From NCBI RefSeq assembly GCF_003814705.1, contig NZ_RKRA01000001.1, positions 1,550,001-1,614,000 on the forward strand: a stretch of DNA of 64,000 nucleotides, in the 5' to 3' direction. Positions within the stretch are counted from its first letter, which is position 1. Each line of letters begins with the position of its first letter. A program made the position numbers and the translations under genes. Below are positions 61,850-64,000 of the stretch, one piece after another. The notes under the pieces were generated by a model. The model was not told where the DNA came from. It searched no databases and saw only the letters and a list, made by a program, of their open reading frames with translations. This DNA is from Georgenia muralis. GTDB lineage: Bacteria > Actinomycetota > Actinomycetes > Actinomycetales > Actinomycetaceae.

Positions 61850-62723
61850 GCCGACCACCCGCGCGGCCGGCCAGCCGGCCGGCCTCGCGGGCGGGGACAT
61901 GGTCGGCTCGTCCGCGGGCGGGGACGTGGCCGGCTCGTCCGCGGGCGGGGCGGCCAGCGGCATCGACATCGCCGGGCTGGGCAAGACCTTCACCCTCGGC
62001 CGCCGCAGTGTTACCGCCCTGGCGGACGTCAACCTCACCTCCGAACGCGGCGCCTTCCTCTCCCTCCTCGGCCCGTCGGGGTGCGGGAAGTCCACGATCC
62101 TGCGGATCCTCGCGGGCCTGGAGACGGCGACGTCGGGCACGGCCACCATCGACGGGAAGACCCCTGCCGAGCTGCGCGCAGGGCACGAGCTGGGCATCGC
62201 GTTCCAGGACTCCGCGCTCCTGCCCTGGCGCTCGGTGGCGGCCAACATCCGCCTGCCGCTCGAGGTCGCCGGCCTGCCGGCGGACGAGGCGTACATCGCC
62301 GAGCTCATCGACCTCGTCGCGCTCACGGGCTTCGAGAAGGCCCGCCCGGCGCACCTGTCCGGTGGCATGCGCCAGCGGGTCTCGATCGCCCGCTCGCTCG
62401 TGGTGCGGCCCTCGGTCCTGCTCCTCGACGAGCCCTTCGGTGCCCTGGACGACATGACGCGCCAGCGCCTGAACGTCGAGCTGCTGCGCATCTGGACCCA
62501 GAAGCCGACGACGACGCTCATGGTCACCCACGGCATCTCCGAGGCGATCTTCCTCTCGGACCACGTCGCGGTGATGAGCGCCCGGCCGGGGCGGGTGCAG
62601 GAGGTCATCGACGTCGACCTGCCCAGGCCGCGCACGCCGGAGATCATGCGCAGCCCCGAGTTCCACGCCCTGCACGACCGCGCCTCCGAGCTGCTCTTCG
62701 GCGCCGCCGGGCCGGGGGAGTGA
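61821..62723 (+). CDS. ABC importer ATPase (SsuB/ThiZ-like)
   Basis: 300 residues; ATG 61821 overlaps the binding-protein gene by 29 bases. Walker [11 protein letters not shown] (about 88), Q-loop [17 protein letters not shown], signature [15 protein letters not shown], Walker [14 protein letters not shown]-loop [10 protein letters not shown] 45-residue Gly/Ser/Ala-rich leader with an internal repeat precedes the fold, so the true start could be later. Confidence 0.9.
   Translation: MTSTPSSLSEPTTRAAGQPAGLAGGDMVGSSAGGDVAGSSAGGAASGIDIAGLGKTFTLGRRSVTALADVNLTSERGAFLSLLGPSGCGKSTILRILAGLETATSGTATIDGKTPAELRAGHELGIAFQDSALLPWRSVAANIRLPLEVAGLPADEAYIAELIDLVALTGFEKARPAHLSGGMRQRVSIARSLVVRPSVLLLDEPFGALDDMTRQRLNVELLRIWTQKPTTTLMVTHGISEAIFLSDHVAVMSARPGRVQEVIDVDLPRPRTPEIMRSPEFHALHDRASELLFGAAGPGE
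61885..61938 (+). repeat. Two tandem 27 bp units in the ATPase leader
   Basis: Units 61885-61911 and 61912-61938 start gcgggcggggac and differ at two or three bases (atggtc versus gtggcc); a partial third unit follows. They encode AGGDMVGSS and AGGDVAGSS. In-frame expansion of a flexible leader. Confidence 0.85.
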
Positions 62724-62725
62724 TC

Positions 62726-63550
62726 GTGGGCGCCATCCGGAGGTGGTCGGCCGGTGCCGGCCGCGCGAGCGGCGCACTCGCCGTCGTCGCCTTCGTGAGC
62801 CTGTGGTGGCTGGCGACGGCGACCGTCCTGGCCCCCGTCGGCCGGGCCCCCGGCGGGGAGGTCGGCACGTTCCCGACCCCGGGGCAGATCGTGGCGAAGC
62901 TCGTCGAGGACGGCGCCGCCTTCCACTGGCGCAACCTCTCCCTCACCCTCGCCGAGGCCGGGCAGGGCTACCTGTGGGGCAACGGCGTCGCCCTGCTCCT
63001 CGCCGCCCTCGTGCTCCTGGCGCCACGGGCGGAGGGCGTCGTCACCCAGGTGGCCGTGGTCAGCTACTCCGTCCCCACGGTGGCGATCGGGCCCGTGGTC
63101 GCGCTCGTCGTGGGCGCGCCGGCCACGGGGGAGCCGTCGGGGACGGCGGTGTTCCTCGCCGCGATGTCGGTCTTCTTCACCACGCTCACCGGGGCGCTGG
63201 CAGGCATGCGCGCGGCCGACCGGGCCAGTCTCGACCTCGTCACCGTCTACGGCGGCACCCGGTGGCACCGGCTGGTCAAGGTCCAGGCGGTCGCCGCGCT
63301 GCCGAGCATCATGACCGCGCTGCGGATCGCCGTCCCCGCGGCGTTCCTCGGGGCGATCATCGGCGAGTACGTCGGTCAGGTGGACCGCGGTCTCGGCCCG
63401 GTGATGGTCAACGCCCAGCAGAGCCTGGAGGTGGCCCGCCTGTGGGGCGTCGCCCTGCTCTCCGGGCTCGTCGCCGGGGCGGGGTTCGTGCTCGTCGGAC
63501 GACTGGGCGCCCTGGTCACGCCGTGGGCGCGGGACGGGAGGACCTCGTGA
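62726..63550 (+). CDS. ABC importer permease (SsuC/ThiX-like)
   Basis: 274 residues from GTG 62726 (GGGGGAG five bases upstream); GTG 62720 overlapping the previous stop is an alternative. Six helices and the EAA-type loop RASLDLVTVYGGTRWHRLVK. First of two permeases, ending in GTGA overlap with the second. Confidence 0.88.
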   Translation: MGAIRRWSAGAGRASGALAVVAFVSLWWLATATVLAPVGRAPGGEVGTFPTPGQIVAKLVEDGAAFHWRNLSLTLAEAGQGYLWGNGVALLLAALVLLAPRAEGVVTQVAVVSYSVPTVAIGPVVALVVGAPATGEPSGTAVFLAAMSVFFTTLTGALAGMRAADRASLDLVTVYGGTRWHRLVKVQAVAALPSIMTALRIAVPAAFLGAIIGEYVGQVDRGLGPVMVNAQQSLEVARLWGVALLSGLVAGAGFVLVGRLGALVTPWARDGRTS

Positions 63551-64000
63551 GCGCGGCCCTGCTGCGTGCCACCGGTCGCGGGTTGGCCCAGGGCGGGCTC
63601 TCGCTGCTCGTCGTCGTCGCCCTCTGGGAGGCGACGCTGCGCCTCCTCGACGTCTCACCGTTCATCGGCAAGGGCCCGCTCGACGTCTGGGGGCACCTCG
63701 TCACGGACGACGGCGCCGCCGAGAACCGCGCGGTCGCGACGGCGCTGGTGGGCCGCACCCTCGCGGACGCGGCGATCGGGTTCGTCGCCGGACTCGCCGC
63801 CGCGAGCGTCCTGGCGCTGCTGTTCACCCTCTTCACCGCCGTCGAGCAGGCGCTCATGCCGCTCGCGATGCTGCTGCGCACCGTGCCGCTCATCGCGATG
63901 GCCCCCATCATCGTGCTGGTCTTCGGGCGGGATGCGGCCACGGTCGCCGTCATGGGCGGCATCGTCGTGCTCTTCCCCGCCCTGGTGAACATGGTGTTCG
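63547..64000 (+). CDS. ABC importer permease, second, 3' end outside the window
   Basis: 151 visible residues from GTG 63547. Helices GLSLLVVVALWEATLRLLDV and AAIGFVAGLAAASVLALLFT, and the typical PLAMLLRTVPLIAMAPIIVL segment of SsuC-like permeases. Two distinct permeases suggest a heterodimeric channel. Confidence 0.88.
   Translation, partial: MSAALLRATGRGLAQGGLSLLVVVALWEATLRLLDVSPFIGKGPLDVWGHLVTDDGAAENRAVATALVGRTLADAAIGFVAGLAAASVLALLFTLFTAVEQALMPLAMLLRTVPLIAMAPIIVLVFGRDAATVAVMGGIVVLFPALVNMVF

Noticed and set aside
1-64000. CRISPR arrays, rRNA genes, integrase or prophage modules
   Set aside because: No regularly spaced repeats, no rRNA-like sequence, no integrase or phage structural genes were seen; the island at 30-37 kb has no recombinase other than the IS256 transposase.

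Overview
The window is a 64 kb piece of a very GC-rich chromosome (mostly above 70% GC, with GTG starts common and 4-base ATGA or GTGA stop/start overlaps in nearly every operon). Gene content, codon use and the TPP riboswitch plus ykoFEDC cluster fit an actinobacterium. I infer a Micrococcales-type soil or environmental species (Cellulomonas/Georgenia-like), but no rRNA or other taxonomic marker lies in the window.

Layout. 1-3.3 kb: 3' part of the anaerobic ribonucleotide reductase gene nrdD, its radical-SAM activase, and a Ser/Thr kinase. 3.3-9 kb: an operon of a sugar-lactone oxidase, an ASRT-family protein and a FUSC membrane protein; a PAS-GAF-PP2C phosphatase; a small secreted protein; a short LuxR protein. 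9-15.6 kb: a divergent sugar-catabolism locus with two Gfo/Idh/MocA dehydrogenases, three TIM-barrel isomerase/epimerase-like proteins and a cation-symporter carrying an in-frame TAG; it suggests keto-glycoside (levoglucosan-like) breakdown. 15.7-16.6 kb: a membrane protein with an in-frame TGA. 16.7-24.6 kb: a six-gene amino-sugar operon (Na+ symporter, AGE epimerase, NagB, SIS protein, NagA, ceramidase-like hydrolase) with a divergent LacI regulator and a clear palindromic operator. 24.6-29.8 kb: thymidine kinase, two flavoproteins, a PQ-loop-like protein and a large LuxR regulator.

29.8-37.3 kb is a lower-GC accessory island: an HNH endonuclease with a probable modified-DNA-reading N-terminus, a DndB-like DGQHR protein, and a HelD/UvrD-like helicase whose start codon has been cut off by an IS256-family element with an 8 bp target duplication.

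37.3-50.2 kb returns to host composition: an SPFH protein; an operon of cyanobacterial-type acyl-ACP reductase homologue, NDH-2-like flavoprotein and di-iron hemerythrin; a spermidine-type ABC importer with a UroD-family enzyme; and divergent hydantoinase/oxoprolinase A and B genes.

50.3-57.1 kb holds an IS30-family element sitting in a terminator-like hairpin, a TPP riboswitch with ykoFEDC (thiamine-precursor ECF transporter), and an IS630-family element inserted exactly at the stop codon of the next gene. 57.1-64 kb: an ABC-2 exporter with a TetR regulator, then a THI5/NMT1-like ABC importer whose second permease runs off the end.

Striking points are three insertion sequences with readable target duplications, two genes each broken by one in-frame stop, a hairpin family repeated three times at operon ends, and the small defence-like island. 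No CRISPR array, rRNA or convincing tRNA was seen.
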